Below are positions 35,498 through 48,700 of a stretch of DNA of 64,000 bases, in pieces. Position 1 is the stretch's first letter, and each line of letters begins with the position of its first letter. The position numbers were made by a program, and so were the translations under genes. The stretch lies in assembly GCA_000708835.1 (NCBI GenBank), contig DF236979.1:248001-312000 (forward strand). Reading direction: 5' to 3'. The notes below the pieces were generated by a model. That model was not told the DNA's origin and made no database searches. It saw only the letters and a program-made list of their open reading frames with translations. The stretch comes from Klebsormidium nitens (lineage: Eukaryota; Streptophyta; Klebsormidiophyceae; Klebsormidiales; Klebsormidiaceae).

Positions 35498-37382
35498 ACT
35501 CAGTCTATATACACGTTTTCAGCGGATCAAATTCTCAGTTGAAAGGCCAGTATCGTCGATCGAGGATTAGTGAAAGTAGCATATGCAGAATCTTTGAAGT
35601 TCGTGCACATAGGAAAGTCCGCAAGAGCTTAGATATAGCAGGGCACTACGGTATGTACTTGGAGGCTGTTTCCGGAAAGAGAAGGGAGTAGGAGGGCTGG
35701 ATGGACCTAAAAAGTTGGACGCCTTTTACTTTTCAAGTGAAGGATGCCCTACTTTTTGAGTTTTCTGGTCGGACCGTCTCTTTGTTCAGGCTAGGACTCC
35801 TTCTTTGCTGAGAGTTACGAGCTGTCATAACGAGTTGCTCTCATCAATTAAAAATATAGCGGACTCCAGCCCTTTCACACTGGGGTCTTTTCGCGCACGA
35901 ATGGAATGCGCTGAATGTTGATTTCTTCCACAATGGAGTTGCATCTCAGCATAAGAGGACAACAGCTCGATTGTACACATTAGACCTTCGAAAAGTGTGC
36001 CACAACAATGCTTAACGATCTACATCGTCTTGTTGAATAGATTGGCATACCGTCTCAATGACCAGTGCAGTGACTCACTTCACATGAAAATTGTCGCCAG
36101 CGCGCCAGCATGTATGGTAGGTGCAATATCTTGTTCAAGCGCCTGCCGTGCTTGGTCGATGGTCCCTTTTTGTAACGCCGTAGCCAGTGCGGCCATAGTC
36201 TCCTCACGGCAAATACAAGTGTAGTGTTTGTTAGAAGGTGTGTGCTTCCATACATGAAACTACGACCGGACTGATCTTTAAAGAGGGCGTTTGAGTTGAA
36301 GTAGCCCACGTGGCCGTCGCGGCGACCCTGATGTTGCAAAAATCCAGGTCAACGTCGCTGCAGCAGTGACGTCGTAAGATTTTTGCAGCGACCGAATCAG
36401 CGGTACCCTGTGGTTTCCAGTCGCTAATTTCAGATGCGGCTGAATACGCCTCCCGACGTTTCCGTATTTTAGCTTGTTCGTTTTGCCATGAGGAGCCTCT
36501 AGCTGCGTGCGAGCGTGCATGGCCCCGCGCGGCCGCCACAAAGACAGCCGGCGACCGTCCGTCACGTCCGTCGTACGGTGTCGTGTGGCGGCCGTGGGGG
36601 CCACATCTGCTCTACGTTTCAGATTGGTTTGAGTGTTGCGCGCGCATGACTTTGTGTAGCTTGAGCATTGAACGGGTGTCGTCCGATGACTTCGACTAAA
36701 AGATCCAACGGTGCAGGTGACGATCGGTTAACCACTTTGCTGACTTCTTGACATGCACGGCAATGCAGAATGCCTCTTTGAATGATTCATACCGTATTGT
36801 GTACACTGACGGTCACAGCATGGGCAGGTGCTGAATACCTACTTTGAAAGCCTTAAGTTAGGTTAGGTGTACCTACCTACGGGCGAGCTCAGCGTCCCTA
36901 CATTCCCACTGTTGCATTTTTCCAGATTGTACTTATATTATCCAAAGGACCGCTAAAGTCCATCCTGACTACTGTATTGTTGTCCACATGATTCAGAGTA
37001 CCTAATCAAGACTTGATACGCTGAATTAGTCCTTCGCCCGCCTGGTGCCAGCAGCAGCCCCCCAGTAGCCTGAGTAGGCAGGAAATTGATAGAGTAGAAT
37101 ACAGAGGCTCAATCTCGAGATCATTTTCTGGGTTTGCGCATGAGATCATAGGAAAGAAACCACCTCATTGAATGCCAGAGACAACTGAATGATGACAGAC
37201 AGCGAAGGAATCCGCTCCCTGCAAGGGGCTGCCACTCTCTAGGCTGGAGCTGCAAGCAGTTCCGGCGTTAAAGACAGGTCTAAACGGCGCAGACCGTGGT
37301 TCCCAGAGCTGAGCTTCCTGTCCAGAAAACAGGGAGTTGACAACGTTTCTGTATCATCTGGTCCGCCGCAGGGGCTAACGCA
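35498..37382. other. Intergenic region
   Basis: About 1.9 kb upstream of the permease start. No recognisable coding content. A 5' untranslated exon of the permease may lie here, since CAG sites precede the ATG (for example at 37369-37371). Confidence 0.5.
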
Positions 37383-40300
37383 ATGGCGGAGGGGTGGCAG
37401 GCATGGACATGCCTGGGGATGATCTTTGGGATGTTGGTTTGCCTGGTGCTAGAGGCTGGACCTCCAGACATGATCATGATGGGAACGCTAATCTGCTTCA
37501 TTCCTCTGGGGATCCTCAACGTGGAGCAAGCGTTGCATGGGTTTTCAGACAATGCTATGCTATCAATAGGAGTGCTCTTCATCGTTGCAAAAGGTGAGAC
37601 ATTGGCGTTGCCTAATGAATCAATGGCCAAGACATTCATTCCAGGATCAACTGCAAAGATGGAACAAAGGCTTGGGGAAGGCAGCTCCACTTGCGCTTAG
37701 GTCTCTGGCAAATTGAGTGTTGCACAGAGAGCTGATTGCAATTCCAAGCGCTTCACATGAATTTTGAAGTTTTTGCTGCCATCAATGGCCAATGAATCCT
37801 ATCGCTCAGATTGGACGATCCTTCAAAGATCAGAAACCCTTGTGGTATGCAGGTATTGAAATGTCCGGAGGTCTGGAGTATGTGAGCAAAATCATGTTCA
37901 AGACCAAGTCTCAGCCAGACCCTAAGAGCGGAGAAGTAGCGAAGGGCCAGAGTCTAGTCTGGGTGCTCATGAAGTTCATGATTCCGGTGGCTGTCTTCTC
38001 TGCATTCCTGGCCAACATTCCTCTCGTTGCAATGATGATACCGCCGGTGGCCGACTATGCAAGAAGGGTGAGTCTTGAAATTGGAGCAAGAACAGAATAA
38101 TGTCTACAGGAAGCAAGCAATCAATCTCAGCCGCACCTGATCTTCGTTCTGTATTGTGTAACGTGATGGCATATGCTTTTTGAATCACAGAAGGCTCTTT
38201 TGATGATTAATTGCTATTAGATCTCAGCTTTCAAGTTGTTCGTGACGGGAATTTGAGTCACCACTCAAGGAGGAGTCAGAAGCTGATGTGCTTGGTCCTG
38301 TGGACCTGCAGTTGAACATGGCGCCATCTAAGGTCCTCCTCCCTCTCAGTTTTGCTGCGCTATACGGTGGAACGTGGACCCTGATTGGATCTGGCACAAA
38401 CCTTGTTGTGTACTCCTTGGCAAATCGAGCAGTCCCAGAGATGAAGATGAATCTGTTCGAGTTGGGGATCGTAGGCATTCCTGTCACTGTGGCTGGCATT
38501 TTCTACATCGTGGCGCTTGGAGGCAAGCTGCTTCCAGACAGGCTGGCAATGAGCAGCTCAACAATCAATGCCAGGTGAGAAACGTTCATTTTTGAGCAGA
38601 ATGACTCAGAAGGTCGAATCTGTGTGAGTGATAGACAATGGAATGTGCATGATGACTGGAGTCTGACACTCGCTCAAGCTATATCTGACCAATTTGTTGA
38701 GGCGAAGGGAACAGAGAGCTGCCAGAGATCACAATGTGAGGTGCTTTGCTGTGTAGAGCGCTCAAGCAATCACCGGCTGAGCATAGGATAGGAGGCAAAG
38801 GACCTGCTGTAGATGCTTCGGTGCTCTTCATGGCCCTTCGTTGAGCAGTGGTTGGAGGGAAGACTCATAATCACATTTGCAACCACGAGAGCAAAGAGCA
38901 CATCTGCAGTCACCTTTTCCACGTCCCTTGTTCAAGGCTTTGCTGCAGGCATCTTCACACTGATTTAGAGAGCTTGACATCGTAGTATACAGTACCCACG
39001 ATGATCTGAACCAGCACCCTTCCTACCAAAGTGATGATTGCATCTCTCTCTGATTTTCAAGTCGGTGCAACTGCTTTTCCGCACGTCTTCTTTGAAATAC
39101 AGACTGCCCCGTTTTCAGTGTCTTCTGAAGGTTTTGAACGTATACTCAAGCTCTGGTTGACGTCAGTAGACAGGCCGTTTCTGAGATAGTAACCAACATC
39201 CTCCACAGGGAGTACAACGTCGTTCTGGAGATCAAGCCAAAGTGCAGCTTTTGTCGCAAGACGATCGAGCAGTCCGGCATACGGAGACAGCCAGGGCTCT
39301 CATTGGTCCAAGTCGAACGCGACGGTTTTCCCATCCCTAGCCCTGGGGCAGACTTCGTTCTGCTCCCAAGAGACAGGCTGCACTTTACGGGCGTGATCGA
39401 TTCTATCCTGTCGCTCACGCAACTCGACGGACTGACGCTGTCCGAAGAAGAGGTGAGAAACTTGGTTTTTGTTTTTTTTGGCTGGTTCTCTGAGCATTGT
39501 GTAAGATACAATGAAGACAAAGGGACTTTGACATAGGGGGGAGCAAGACATAGGGATCCCGCTTTCTATTTTCCTATCTGAAGTGCTTCTGTGTCCGGAA
39601 AAGTGTCGTTTGACTAGACTGGCAGCACAAAAGAAAGAAAAAAAGAGGTTGAAAGAGGTTGTCAAACGCTTCTTCGTAACTGGAGTCTTGCTTCTGTTGA
39701 CAAAACATGCAAAGATTCACAAGCCAATCCTGAACAGCATGGGATGCTCCTCGACAGCAATAGCAAGAGAAGGGTAAGATTATAGCAAAGAGATCCGTCA
39801 CGACCACCTGCGAAGCAGGCCGGCGACTCCTTTGACCTGAAAGCCTAGATCGGACAAATCTCGAAGCGCAGGCAGGAATGGATCGAGAAAACACAGACGA
39901 TTCTCTCATCTGGTCGCACCACAAACGGCGACTCGATCGACCTGAACAGGCCCGAAATGCTTCTGAAACGCATAGTACAAAAGAGTAAATTTTAAAGAGA
40001 AGGTATAACTGCTAATCCAGCCACAGACGGCAAGGCGATCGGTCCTGATTGTTGCTCTCGGGCGGCGTGCCAAGGTATCAGTTCCTTACATACGCAGACA
40101 ACAAACCACGAGCCTTAATGCACAGCACAATCTTCGAGCGACAAACCGAAGTCAAGGTCTATAAGCGCAGCTCAGACGACTCCTTCGCAACTCGCAGCCC
40201 CCCCTTGTGCACGGCGGCGACTCGATCGACCTGAACAAGCTGCGGCAAAATGTAACTAAAAGAGTCACGTGACTAGAGTCGGAACCTTTTTCTTTCTGCA

Positions 40301-43300
40301 ATTGTAAGGCGGCGACTCGCGACCTGAAGAAGCTGCGGCAAAACGTCACTATGATATCATGAAACTAGAAAAGGGGAGATGAACGAAACAGATTAGTCTG
40401 CACTTGTAGGGGGTTGACTCGATCGACCAGAACAAGCTGCGGCAAGATTTCACTATGATACCGTGACACAAGAAACATTGAAATTGACGGAAACAACTCA
40501 TTCTGCAACCGCAGGGCGGTGACTCGATCGACCTGAACAAGCTGCGGCAAGACGTCATCATATTCGGATATCGTGACAGAAAATGAGATTTAAATAATCT
40601 TCTTATTCTGCACTTGTAGGGGGGTGACTCGATCGACCTGAACAAGCTGCGCACGGACGACGTGCTGGTGGAGGCGGTGGTGGCCAGCCGGTCCCCGATG
40701 GTGGACAAAACGATCCGGGACCTCCAGTTCCGCACGCGCTACAATGCCATCATCATTGCGGTGCACAGGCACGGCACGCGCATCAACAGGTAGGCAAAAC
40801 TTAAGCTCGACAGTCTTTGATCCTGGATGGCCGATCCTTTTGTGTTCTTTGATCAGGGGTACCTTGTTTTCCGCTTTGAGTGAAGGTCACGAGCTTCAAC
40901 GCGATTCGAAAGGACTGGAACGAAGCTCTAAGTTTATTCTGGAGAAGCTACCGGATTGCGGCAAAGGGATTAGCGCAGATGCCGTGCTATATTTTCTGTG
41001 CATCGTTCCGCCGCCCTGGCGTACGAACTTCGTTGCGGTGAAGTGAAACGAAAACACTTGACGGGCGACAATCAAGTCGGAAAGCCAGGGTAATGAAACA
41101 CAGCAGCGTTTTCAGGCGCAAACGACCATCTACAGGTAGAAAATCTGCGCCTCAAGCGACTTTTCCGCAGTCTCTCCTTAAACGGTTCGCAAGAAGGCTC
41201 TCTTTGCTACAATTGGCGGAGACCAAAGCCACAAAATCGCCCTATTTCTTCCGTCTTCGCACGCCGGTCGCCCTCGCTAACCGAGCCCCGCTCACTTTCT
41301 TGCAGCGGCATCGGCGACATCGTGCTGGACGCCGGCGACTCCCTGCTCATGGTCGCCTCCTCGGGCTTCGTCGCCAAGCACCGCAACAACTCCACCTTCG
41401 CGCTCGTATCCCAGCTGACCGGCTTCACCGCCATCCAGCGCAAGAAGGCGCCCTACGCCGCGGTCTTCGTCCTGCTGCTCGTCATCTTCAGCGCCATAGG
41501 CTATCCCCTCATCACGTGCGGGCTGTTCTCCGTGGCGGCCATGCTGCTCACCAAGTGAGGGCCGGCCGCTTGGATAAAGTCTTTGGTCAGTTTTCAGGAG
41601 TTAACAGGCTCTAGAATTTTCAATCGCCCTCTGCTTGAATGGAGGTATTGTGTTTCTGCGGGTCCGGCGATGGTTGATTCGTTTTGTGGTCAATTTATTC
41701 GTTCGCTTCATCGGGAAGAACCCTTCTTTTCTCCTCCCCTTGTAAGTACTATAAAGAGATGACGCCGTCTCCTTTCATCCGAAAAGCAGTCTTGAAAGCT
41801 GTCAACTCGACCTTGCTGAAGTACGCTACACTCCGTCCAGTGACAGGTCTCAGAGATAGGCCGCAGTATGCAACTGTCAGTGCGGCAGAAGTTCCCTCCG
41901 CCCACCATCTCGACTGCCATTACTTCCTCGTCTAGAGTCTGCACGCTACGAACTGGGCGACGTGTGTGTCATTCGAAGCGTGGCGCTCAAGGGCCGTCAA
42001 TCTTGCGCGCACAGGTGCCTGACGGTGCGCGACGCGCGCGAGTCCATTGAGCTGGGCGTGCTGATCATGATCGCGAGCGCGTTCGGCATCAGCGAGGCGC
42101 TCGTGCGGTCCGGCGCGAGCCACCTGGTTGCCAAGGCCATGATGTCGATGGCGTCGCCCTTCGGCTCGGTGAGCTCACGAGCTGGACCCGGCGAAAGATT
42201 GCTTGATGTTCAAAGAGCTGCAGAGTTAGCTCGCCTGCCAGAACCAGACTAGCGACAGCTTTCTAAAAGCTCGCAATAGCTAGCAATCCTTCTATCATAT
42301 TGATCGAAGCTAAGTCTCAAAACTTTCTTCCTTCCTGTTCCTGATCCAGAATAATCATGCAAATACTGATTAAACGCTCCTCCTCTTCGTAAGACCAGAC
42401 GTCTGAGCAACACGCGCTACTTCCGAAGCATACTGCAAGTCATGGCCTATCTTCCGAGACAATTCATTCCAACTGCGAGATCTAGCCCGATACCCGAGCC
42501 CCAAATCATCTCAAGACTGCATGCCTTTCGCAACTTCACCTTCGAACGGCCGAAGCTTACATTGCGATCTTTTTCCCGCTCAGGTGGGCCTGATCGCGGC
42601 GACCTACATCGCGACGACCGTGTTTTCGTGCGCCATCACCAACAGCGCGGCGGTGACCATCATGTTCCCGGTCGCCCTCAGCGCCGCGCAGCTCAACGGC
42701 CTCGACTTCAGGCCCTTCGCGTACATCCTCATGATGGCGTCCTCCGCTTCCTTCATGACGCCCACGGGTGAGGGGCAGCTTTGGAAGAGACGATGGCATA
42801 GGATGTTGACTTTTGCTGTTCGGGGGATGCATGATTTCCACGGGTAAGGGGGAGCTTTGGAAGAGACGATGGCAGAGGATGTTGAATTCGACGCTCGAAG
42901 GATTCATGACGCCCACAGGCGAGCGCAGATTTAAAAGATACGCGATGGCTTAAGATGTTGCAATTTTCCAGTTTGAAAGATAATTAGGAGCGGGTTTGTC
43001 CAGGCCCAAAGGAGGTTATTTTCGTACAGACTGGATACGGATTCGAAACCAAAAGAAATCAAGTGCTTCGGCGTCAAGCCGGCTGGATCAGCACTTCCAG
43101 CAAAGTATGGGAACAAATCGCTCTATCGGATGCATCGTACGAAGTAAGTTGCGGCCAAAGCTACAAGCTTCCGCTTGAAGCTATGTCGCCTTGATCTGCG
43201 GGCAAGGAAGACGCGAGATTCCTTTGGTACGGGCATAACGTGATGTGAATTCGGAGAAGTAACAGGGACTCAAGACGCCAGAATGAGATCCCAGGTTCCC

Positions 43301-44668
43301 TTTCCAGTTTCCGTGGTTCTCCACACTCACTGAGCGCATCTTCCCACCCTGTTACGGTCTCTTAACCCTCGTCCTCAACCCGCAGGTTGCCCGACTAACC
43401 TGATGGTCTACACTCCGGGGGGGTACAAATTCATGGATTACGTCGTCTTCGGGGGGCCCCTCCAGCTATGGCTCCTCTTCATTACGGTCGGGGTTACCGT
43501 AACCCTGGACTACTGGTGGATCTGGTGGGGAGTGCTCATCATTGGGACGTGCGTGCTGACCCCGATCCTTGCCAAGCAGGTAAGCGACAGCTGTTCTCCA
43601 TTGAATCTGCTTTGCTGAGCACGTGGGCAAATTCTAGGGCTAGATATGGATCTGTCGAGCCAGATCTTGCATTAATTTTGCGCGCTTCTTCAAAAGATCT
43701 GTTGAAATACCTCGCCACATTCAGAAGTCTCCTTTCGTAGCCATCTTGGTTTCTCGTACTCGGCCTCAAAGCATGCGGGAACGTCGTTCCCAGCCTGCCC
43801 GCCTAAGATTCATTGGAAGCGCGTACATTCAATTAAGTTGCTCATCAGCGTTGTGAAAGCAAACTCGTTCCACGCGCGCAGTCGTGCAACTTCCCGAAGC
43901 AGGGGCGCATCATGAGCGACACCGACGCGGGCAGCGAGGGGGGCAAGGCGTTCTCGACGAGCGACGACGAGCCGGTGAAGGCGCAGAAGGAGAACGGGTC
44001 TTCCATGGTGAGACCCTCCGAGCAGGTCTAGAGAGCTCATCCTGGCTTCTCTCAAAGCTCTCAGGTCGCATCTAGTTGATCGTTACACATGAAAGAAAGA
44101 GGCGTACAGACGAAAGCGGAAGATTTCTGGTGAAAGGCGGTTTGGTCTGCTCATATGTTGGTCACGCGTGAGATCCAAGCATAAGCTTTCCGCAAATTCA
44201 AATTGACTCGGGTTGCCTCAAACACAATGTAGTAGCCGCTTTTTGTAGTAGCCCCAGGATTTGGAGTGCTGACATTGAATGTAGAGTCCGTAGACGTGGG
44301 TCATCTCCGCGACGGGCGGAAATTATCTTTAGCGCACAGCTTCATGTAGACAACGCCTTTTGCCATCACAAGTTGCAGTTCGCGGCAAGCACAACTCAGC
44401 CTGACAAAACGAGAGGAAGTTCAATCTGCTGTCAATCAGGAAAGATACGATTTAAGCGCGATCTGATTCCATAATCTCGCCGCAGATCACGATGTCGTCC
44501 CTTCCGACGTCAACCATGGCCGGCAACGGCGTGCATATAGCCATGAGCGGCGGTTTCTCGGTCGTGAAAGCCCCCGCCGAGATCCAGTCGTCGACTTCGC
44601 GACGAAACAGTCTGAGCATGGAGAAGAAGCTGCTAGACGATCCGGGGTTCTCTGAGGTCCAAATGTAA
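37383..44668 (+). CDS. SLC13/SAC1-like anion (sulfate) permease with two TrkA-C domains
   Basis: Exons 37383-37593, 37853-38067, 38312-38574, 39209-39452, 40620-40789, 41306-41554, 42015-42168, 42584-42767, 43386-43579, 43882-44007 and 44486-44668 give 730 residues, all phases closing. This is the DASS/anion-permease fold split by a soluble centre, as in green-algal SAC1/SLT sulfate proteins. First half: ALHGFSDNAMLSIGVLFIVAKG, FLANIPLVAMMIPPV and LIGSGTNLVV, the first substrate/cation motif. Centre: two TrkA-C-like domains (about residues 230-310 and 318-390). Second half: VFSCAITNSAAVTIMFPVAL, then MTPTGCPTNLMVYTPGGYKF, the pseudo-symmetric second motif. The tail of about 100 residues is hydrophilic and Ser-rich. 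Sulfate is inferred from relatives; other dicarboxylates or oxyanions are possible. The intron before 40620 and the one after 42767 carry repeated splice junctions. Confidence 0.88.
39815..40640 (+). repeat. About 105-bp tandem array carrying repeated 3' splice site and exon head
   Basis: The motif gactcgatcgacctgaacaa, the beginning of the exon at 40620, recurs upstream with its core at 39825 (decayed), 39930, 40219, 40314, 40416 and 40521, before the coding copy at 40626. A possible further decayed unit lies near 40033. Late units are about 102 to 105 bp long, and each has an AG just before the exon-like part (about 40308, 40409 and 40514). The intronic part of the unit (for example cactatgata-c-tgac) is conserved too. 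The last unit ends about 30 bases into the real exon, where intron copies read gctgcggcaa and the exon reads gctgcgcacg. Confidence 0.92.
42754..42925 (+). repeat. 75-bp tandem repeat carrying exon end and 5' splice site, three copies
   Basis: The exon end catgacgcccacgg followed by gtgagg (donor at 42768) is echoed at 42830 (catgatttccacgg, gtaagg) and 42905 (catgacgcccacag, gcgagc), spaced 76 and 75 bp. The intronic part (agctttggaagagacgatgg) is shared as well. The second copy keeps a canonical donor; the third has lost it. Confidence 0.9.
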
Positions 44669-45730
44669 AGATAAGGTGGATGGAAGAAGAATGTCGATAT
44701 TTGATCAGATGCGTGCCGGGACGTTACAGAGAAGAGCAGATCTAAGATTCCTCTTCTGACTTAGCCAATAGTGCGTGGCCAAGATCAAGCCCATTAAGCA
44801 TGTGGACTGCACAGCGATTGAACGAAATCAAAAAAGTACAGTAGGATTATAAGGCTTGCTATGAGCATAAGCGAACCGCAACATTGTCTCGGATTATCAC
44901 GGACCGCGTTGAAAAACCGTAGTTGATCAGATGCGAATATGCACTGCGCGCACAGCTGCAACGATGAAATCTTCACGCGCCACGCGTCAGAAATAACTTT
45001 GACTTTGCGATGAGGACCAGCGAATTAAGATGACCAGCGAATTGAGAAGATTCAAGATATATTGCGTGCTGGAATCGAATTTCAGAGACCAGCCGGGCGC
45101 CATAATATACCGTGCAATATTGTAACCACGTCGAGTAGGAGTTCGAACTATCATCCACGATGCATACAATCCAAACTTGATTTCTTGCTGCAAAACGCGG
45201 TCTCGTTGTGTCCAGTCTTTCATAAACTATGCTTCTGCAGAGGCTTCACCCCATTGCCTTTTGTTACGCGTTTGATTATATAACCTTTTCAGCAACACTT
45301 GGTTGATCTGTGCGATACTAAGTTAAAGCAGTAAGCTCGTCTGCTGGGCTGAAAAATGGACGTATAGATCTGCGCAACCCACTCGCTAAATGGTGGCGCG
45401 GCCTCTAGGATTTTCATTTTGTTGGCATGAAAGTAGATCCGTGCGCTTCTGACCTTAGTAGAAGCACTTTCGCGTTCCTCTACGGTGTCGGATCTCCAAG
45501 ATTCCAATCCTTGCTTTAGGTCCCTTACAAAAACCCCGCCAACCCTTGCTATGCTATGAGGAAGCTCGAGGACGAGATCAGAGTTCGAACAAGACTCATA
45601 GAAACTCAGACCTGCGCATCCTTGGGTGCGCAACAGTTTATTCGCTTGCTGCATATTTGCGTGCGAAGACGTTCCGTGGTCGAGAAACATAACTTTCAAG
45701 AGTATCTGATTCAATTGCGCGGCGGTCTGT
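44669..45730. other. Convergent intergenic region
   Basis: About 1.1 kb between the stop codons of the permease and the MATE gene, AT-rich, containing both 3' UTRs. No coding content recognised. Confidence 0.55.
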
Positions 45731-48700
45731 TTATGTTTTGGCTTCTAGGGATGATTGTGCGGTGTTGGAAGCGGGCGGGGGCGGTTTCTCGTCAAACAGG
45801 GGCAGGGCCTCGATCCCGCTGAGCTCAGCGACCGACGCGGTTGCTCTCTCCACCTGCAAGTTTCGAACTTGTTAAGAAAGGGTTTCCTCTAGTACCATTG
45901 CAACACGTCAGTCTATCCTTTAGTCCAACAGACATCCACAGGCCGTTAAGCAACCTGATGGTTGTCGAGGTTAACCGTATATTGAAATTGCCGTCGGTTA
46001 CATACCGGTTCATTCACAGAGACAGATGGAATCGGAGAGCGCAGGGATCATCAGAAACGGCTAGCAAAGAAGAGTAGAGCCGGTTACGGAGTAACTTGGA
46101 CCTGCTTTGGAGGTTAGCGTTCTGATTGCACCGTAAGCGGACTCTTTTTGTGTATCAAGTCAAGTCATCCTCATGAAGTTCGTGCCAGACTCTCTTGAAC
46201 TTCTTAGTTCTGGATGCAGAAATTTGGATTGCAGCCACCCCCCCGAACATCTAGAGCGCGAACAAAAGCCAAACCTTGCTATGCCCACAGGTGCAGCAAT
46301 ATCCGCTCAAATCAAAGGTGTGAGAGATTAAGTCCAAGCTGCAAGAGTTTTCCAGATCCGAGTATCTCAAGACCACACCAGTATCTTGGGAAGGGCCTAA
46401 ACCTCCTCAGCGAAAGCGCCTTTCGCTTACAATGCTCTCACTATTAAACAGATGTCGCCCTGGCTAAGCCGTCTTTCACTGCGCACGTGCCCGCACCCCT
46501 CTCCAGCTCCAATCAAACGCTAATTGAAGTCCTCCTTTTCAACCAGCTGTGTGGAATTTATGATGGTCAACAATCTCTCTAGTTCTTCAGAAAACGTAAA
46601 CCACCAATTTTCGAAATCACAATGGTTGCCCACCGCTCTAGTTCTTTAAAAAACGTAAATCACCAGATTGCGAGACTCTCACCTGGTGTTTCCAGTCTGT
46701 CCGTACGATAAGGGTCGTAAGACACGTGGCTTGGGTCAGGACCGCCAAACAGAGGCCGCCCACAAGACCCTGCAAACAGGGGGATATGCAGTGGGCGTAG
46801 GGCTCGCGAGCTCATCTGGAAAATGGACGGTTTTTGCAGTGGAGTTGAGTCTATCGCACAGTTCACAGCTAGCCTCTTCAACCCGCCCTCAGGACTCAGT
46901 CTCACTAGTGTGCTTATGAAATCCGACGCCCACTTTAAGTGACGAGCAAACCGGAACCAGGTAGCGCAAGCTCTGATCAGTCTGGCTTGTAAGCAGAGGA
47001 AGCTTCCTTCAATCAGTCTTGAAGTGAGACACTCTCAGCTGCAGCGAACACGGGAAACGAACCCCCCTGCAACTCTCAATGTGGAAACGACATCGGTTCT
47101 GCTCTTATCTGCACCTGAGCACTCGACGTGAGACCCTCGAAAAGAGCCAAAACATCTCCTCAGGCCTACTGAAGATCTTGATTCCGTTCTACTTCAGCCA
47201 AGCAGTAGAATAGATAGAGGCCCCAGAGGTTATTGAGAAAACGGGTAACCGTTCTTACCCAGACCCCAAACCTAAAGCAACGTTTTGCTTACCCACACCC
47301 GAAAGCCGAAGCAACGGTTTGCTTACCCAGACCCCAAACCCGAGGTGGAACGCCAGTAAGGCGGACGACGGGAGCCCGACCAGGTAGTAGCTGCTCAGCG
47401 TGACGCCAGCACCCAGGCTCTGGCGGCCGCAGCCGCGGAGGATACCTGAAAGACAGCGGTACGAACCGTCGGAAAACAAGAGAGATGGAAATGGGGCCGT
47501 CGGATATCAGGGCCGGAGCGAACTCTTTCGTTTGAACTTTTAAGACGAGACCAGACAACGAGCCGTTGGTTGTCTGATGCGTGGACAACCCCTCTTGCTT
47601 TCTTCGAAGACGCCGGAAAGAGCGACCCAAAAAGCTCAACTTGAAGGGATTTCCGTGGTTCTTCTGTCTCACTTGTGTTCGTCCAACGGTGAGATCCCAC
47701 ATTCACCAGTTGAGTGCTCCAAAATATCCAAGCACTGGCGCGTCGTTGCCAGATCCTAGTCCTCCGAGCGAGAATCCTACTCGAAAAACAGATTCTTCGA
47801 CCTTCGCTTGGAAGAAGGCCCTTTCGTTACTTCCAATAAAACCTCAGAAAAGATGGCGGAGCTTCCAGTAGGTACCACAGGGGGTACGTATAAAGGCGAA
47901 ACTTCTCCCCCCTGGCCTCACTCCCGGCGTTGTTCTGCACGCTGTCCACGATGCTCAGCCCCGCCACGCACGCCATCAGCGCTGACGTCAGCCGCAGCAG
48001 CTCCCCGTTCGTCGATTCGACGAAGATCAACGGCAGCCATCTGCTGGACGCCAGGATCATGGCGAAGGCCGTCACCCCGAGCGCGGCCGCGAGCGACAGG
48101 CCGACGCGCGCGACCGTCTTGGCGCCGCACGCGGAGCGAGCGCCCAGCTCCGCGGCGACGCGAGTGCTGCGAGACGGGATTTGCAGGGGTTTAAGGAGAG
48201 GGGTGTAAGGGATTAGATAGGGATCAGGCATACTTCAGGAAGGTATCTAGAAAGCTTAGGTAATCCAGCAATTTGAGAACGTTGCAACGAACAAGCTTTG
48301 ACCCGGGATGCTTTTGACGGCTTCGAACGTTCCCGGGTAGAGTACAGGAATCAGATTGGCAAATTGGATTTTATGGTCCAGAGCTTTAGGGCTCGCCCGT
48401 GACAATTCGAAGCAAATCCACGGGGATCCCCCTCACCTCGTGGCCGCCCCCAGGCCAACGTACGTCATCGACATGAGCCACGCCGTGTTCATGCTGCAGA
48501 AAGAAGGGGGCAAAATGACGTCATCGCCAAATTGCTATTGAAACTTTTTCTCGATTTGTGTCCTGATTTGAAACGCTTCCGGGGTGCGGTGCCAAAGTTT
48601 CTGAGCTCCGTTGATTGCTCGCGGCTCTTACGGGATTGGCGGCCCTCGAAAACAAGCGGAGTGTGACGAGCGAGTTTTTGTACCCCACCGCATAAAGATT

